Source: Corticium candelabrum (Eukaryota; Porifera; Homoscleromorpha; Homosclerophorida; Plakinidae). Taken from it: a stretch of DNA of 64,000 nucleotides. The notes beneath the pieces were generated by a model. It was given only the letters and a program-made list of their open reading frames with translations, ran no database searches and was not told the DNA's origin. This document shows, one piece after another, positions 61,780-64,000 of the stretch. A program made the position numbers and the translations under genes. Position 1 is the first letter of the stretch. The number at the start of each line of letters is the position of its first letter. The stretch is from the NCBI RefSeq assembly GCF_963422355.1, contig NC_085104.1, positions 5,606,298 through 5,670,297 of the forward strand. The letters run 5' to 3'.

Positions 61780-62366
61780 TCTCGTGTCTGTTGTTGATCC
61801 GTGTCTGCGCGTGTCTCCTCGCAAAGCTATCGTTTCTTGTCTTGCAGATTCAAAGCTGCGCAATTCGTACCGCTTTCTCGAGTGTTAAGTCAGTTTCCGC
61901 CAGAATTTTCTGCTGTAGGGCTTCTACTCGTAATCCGCACACGAATTGGTCTCTCAACGCAACTGACAACTTGTCTCCGAACTCAGTGTTTAGCTAGACA
62001 ACGCAATTCTGACAAGAACACCGTAACAGTCTCACCTTCTTTCTGTTGTCTCTTGTAATAACGGAATCGCTCTGCTATGACAATCTTCTTTGGCTCTTAA
62101 TGATTTCTCAGTTACTGAATGATGTCATCAAGCTCCAAATCTTGCGGTTGGCGAGGTCGTACCAAGGTCCGCAACAAACTGTAGGTCGATGCACCCACAG
62201 ACGTTAGAAAGATTGCCTTCCTACGAGCTACGTGCTCGTCTCCTATCGGTACTGCGTTTGCCAGGCAGTAAAGCTCGAACCTTTCCTTGTATTCGTCGAT
62301 GCTTTCTACTCCTGCTCGGAATTCGCCCAACAACCCGTGTTTCAAATTCGCGGCTGCACTTGTCAT
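61780..62366 (-). pseudogene. gypsy C gag
   Basis: The ATG at 62366 overlaps the end of the primer site. The frame reads YKERFELYCLANAV and SVGASTYSLLRTL to a stop at 62112. It continues in a shifted frame with L-S-E-L-R-C-L-A-K-H-C-E-F-G and A-L-R-D-Q-F-V-C-G-L. Similar to gypsy A gag, so A and C are related lineages. Confidence 0.75.
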
Positions 62367-62377
62367 CCTCGTCGCCA
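62367..62377 (-). promoter_or_regulatory. gypsy C primer-binding site (tRNA-Ser type)
   Basis: TGGCGACGAGG on the minus strand, one base inside the 5' LTR. Confidence 0.75.
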
Positions 62378-62378
62378 C

Positions 62379-62556
62379 TGTTGTGTCCTTACCGACTATA
62401 TATCGGTTCTATTGCAGCTCGCTTACAGTGTCTACGCAATACTACACCAGACTACACACAGCTGGCTAACCACATGCCACAGTACTATATAATGGCATAT
62501 TCTATCAGTATGCTAATGAGTATTAGGGGTAGTCCCAAGTCCCTTACTCTACTACA
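62379..62556 (-). repeat. gypsy C 5' LTR (178 bp)
   Basis: Same termini as 55429-55606; only a handful of differences. Confidence 0.9.
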
Positions 62557-63344
62557 CCCACCACTACAAATTTAAGGTCATCGTTGAAGCAGAATTGGTG
62601 AAGCCTCAGTTGGTTGGTCCATCTTGCTTTTATGAAATTATGAAATTGTCACCGTATAAAATTCCTTTCCAGGCCTGTAGCACAATGCTTTATAATTGTC
62701 TCAATAAAAATTGAAGTTCGAATATTGATTTAACTAGTTGTACGGTATCCGTAGGCGCCTCGCGTTCTTGAGTAACACGTCCAACGGAGTTTTCAGACCG
62801 TCTACTGAAACGCCGAGTCCTAGCTAGACAATACGTATTTGTGAAACCCTAGCTGTCATGGAAGTAAACATGCAAACTTCCTAGTAGTCTAGATTACGTA
62901 TCTAACTAGGCCTGGTATAGGTAGTCGTCGTTTTGCAATCGTGATCAAGACAATTAAAATGTACAGTCTAGGTATGCACTCAGTTCAATTTCGTTGTAAC
63001 GACAGTGGTATGGTATTTACTGACATAGAAATTGATATCAGTAAACATTGACTATCAACAGTGTTAGATGCAGCACAGTGTAGTAAAGGATTGATTGTAG
63101 TATGGAACGTGTGAATAGTTGATTGTAGGTGGCATTAACTCCTAAAGATGTTTCTTGGTTACAATCCCTAGCTACAATACAAAAAATGGGGCGACGGAAC
63201 ATGAAGCATTTTCGTCGCCGTTTGCTCACTTAAACGAATCGTTCTTAGACTCATCTGTAGTTGGACACGGAAACGATTTTTAAGGTAGGTCCTATCATGA
63301 AACGTGGTCGTGGGGAGGAGAAATTTGAGATTTGTGTACACACA

Positions 63345-63404
<60 letters not shown>

Positions 63405-63712
63405 AAGAGCTCGGTGGAGAGCCATATAGGACCACGCCCATTTCTGTTGTGCAACCCGAATCTAAAAGCCTCACTACGCTCGGCAATTATCTAGGTTTAC
63501 TAAGAACTTGATTAATTAAGTTATTGAGAGGCTTCTTACCATGCTCTATTCATGCCTAGTCAACATACCTTTGAATCAAACAGCTAACTGCTGCGAATCA
63601 AAATCAAGCGGGTTTAGCTAATATTACGAGCACGTGTCTGCACTGATATCAAATGTTATAACTAGACCTAGCGGAAACAGTTCGGCGGTTGTACGTGTGA
63701 GCAACTCGGCGG
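62557..63712. other. Intergenic region with (CA)n microsatellite
   Basis: (CA)n runs from about 63339 to 63402. No recognised gene. The 3' part is probably the 5' flank of the gene at 63713. Confidence 0.6.
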
Positions 63713-64000
63713 ATGGAGGAGAGACGTGCTCTTCTGGGACACATCAGTGGCTTTCCAGCTGAAGATTACCATTCAGTAGAGTTACTAGGGCAGGAACTCG
63801 TTCCATCGTCTCCAGCCAGTGAACGAGGGAGTGGCCGCAGCAAAAGGTGTGCAGCTATTCTACTAACAAGCGGTAGTTTAGTGACAGGGTTGGCGGCTGG
63901 ATTTCAGATGGCAACCAGTTTTCTTATTCAACCCGTGTCTGCAACTTGTTCTCCTTATTGGTCTTCGTCTGCAGCGGTCTATGGAGCGTCAGCTCTAGCG
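63713..64000 (+). CDS. First exon of an unidentified membrane protein (runs off the window)
   Basis: The ATG at 63713 has an in-frame TGA 15 bases upstream and stays open for 96 codons to the window end. A polar N-terminus with RSKR (about 44-47) is followed by a hydrophobic stretch, AAILLTSGSLVTGLAAGF, about residues 49-66, then FLIQPV. It could be the first TM helix of a multi-pass transporter. No family recognised. Confidence 0.5.
   Translation, partial: MEERRALLGHISGFPAEDYHSVELLGQELVPSSPASERGSGRSKRCAAILLTSGSLVTGLAAGFQMATSFLIQPVSATCSPYWSSSAAVYGASALA

Larger units (their letters stand above)
55429..62556 (-). mobile_element. Ty3/gypsy LTR retrotransposon C (nested hAT and MITE inside)
   Basis: 178-bp LTRs at 55429-55606 and 62379-62556, nearly identical. 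Flanks CCTAC and CCCAC fit a 5-bp duplication with one change. Minus-strand order is gag, zinc knuckle, protease, RT, RNase H, integrase. Removing the hAT element (55645-58275) and MITE leaves about 4.4 kb. Frames are broken in gag, RT and the integrase end. LTR similarity suggests it is younger than gypsy B. Confidence 0.9.

Overview
This is a eukaryotic (metazoan) nuclear window. It carries a 26-exon exocyst gene with clean splice sites, abundant AT-rich introns and intergenic DNA, (GT)n, (GACA)n, (TA)n and (ATC)n microsatellites, and a dense load of nested transposable elements. Host proteins align end to end with human families, but the mobile elements (small Ty3/gypsy elements primed by tRNA-Ser, a restriction-endonuclease-type LINE, Helitron, hAT, long-inverted-repeat elements) suggest an early-branching animal. 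A sponge is my guess; the sequence alone does not prove it.

Layout. 1-12.9 kb is a transposon nest. A minus-strand Ty3/gypsy element (A, 5' LTR at 8784-8900, 3' end outside the window) is split by a 6.6-kb foldback element (306-6896) with a 7-bp target duplication. A second gypsy element (B, 9316-12886, plus strand, 95-bp LTRs) has lost gag and protease and carries an 818-bp inverted-repeat element in its integrase. 14.69-16.07 kb holds a decayed GLUT8-like sugar transporter.

16.74-46.14 kb (minus) is EXOC2/Sec5. I could assemble 26 coding exons giving 933 residues, close to the human 924. One intron (19830-34394, about 14.6 kb) is packed with head-to-tail fragments of a LINE whose copies end in (GACA)n, plus a Harbinger-like MITE, a 117-bp minisatellite, a long-TIR element and a Helitron end. 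Other introns hold further long-inverted-repeat elements and LINE remnants.

At 46.14-46.39 kb a 253-bp gap separates EXOC2 from a divergent SLC18B1-like MFS transporter (46391-47.69 kb) with several homopolymer frameshifts and an in-frame stop. 50.33-52.39 kb (plus) is a five-exon, 377-residue single-pass membrane protein with furin-like cysteine-rich repeats and no kinase. 55.43-62.56 kb is a third gypsy element (C, minus) with 178-bp LTRs. Inside it sit a 2.6-kb hAT element with an uninterrupted transposase and a 71-bp palindromic MITE. The window ends in the first exon of an unidentified membrane protein (63713 onward).

The most unusual items are the foldback element built of 332-bp units with covarying hairpins, the (GACA)n-associated LINE cluster, and the 71-bp palindrome that resembles a stand-alone copy of the terminal module of the 818-bp element.
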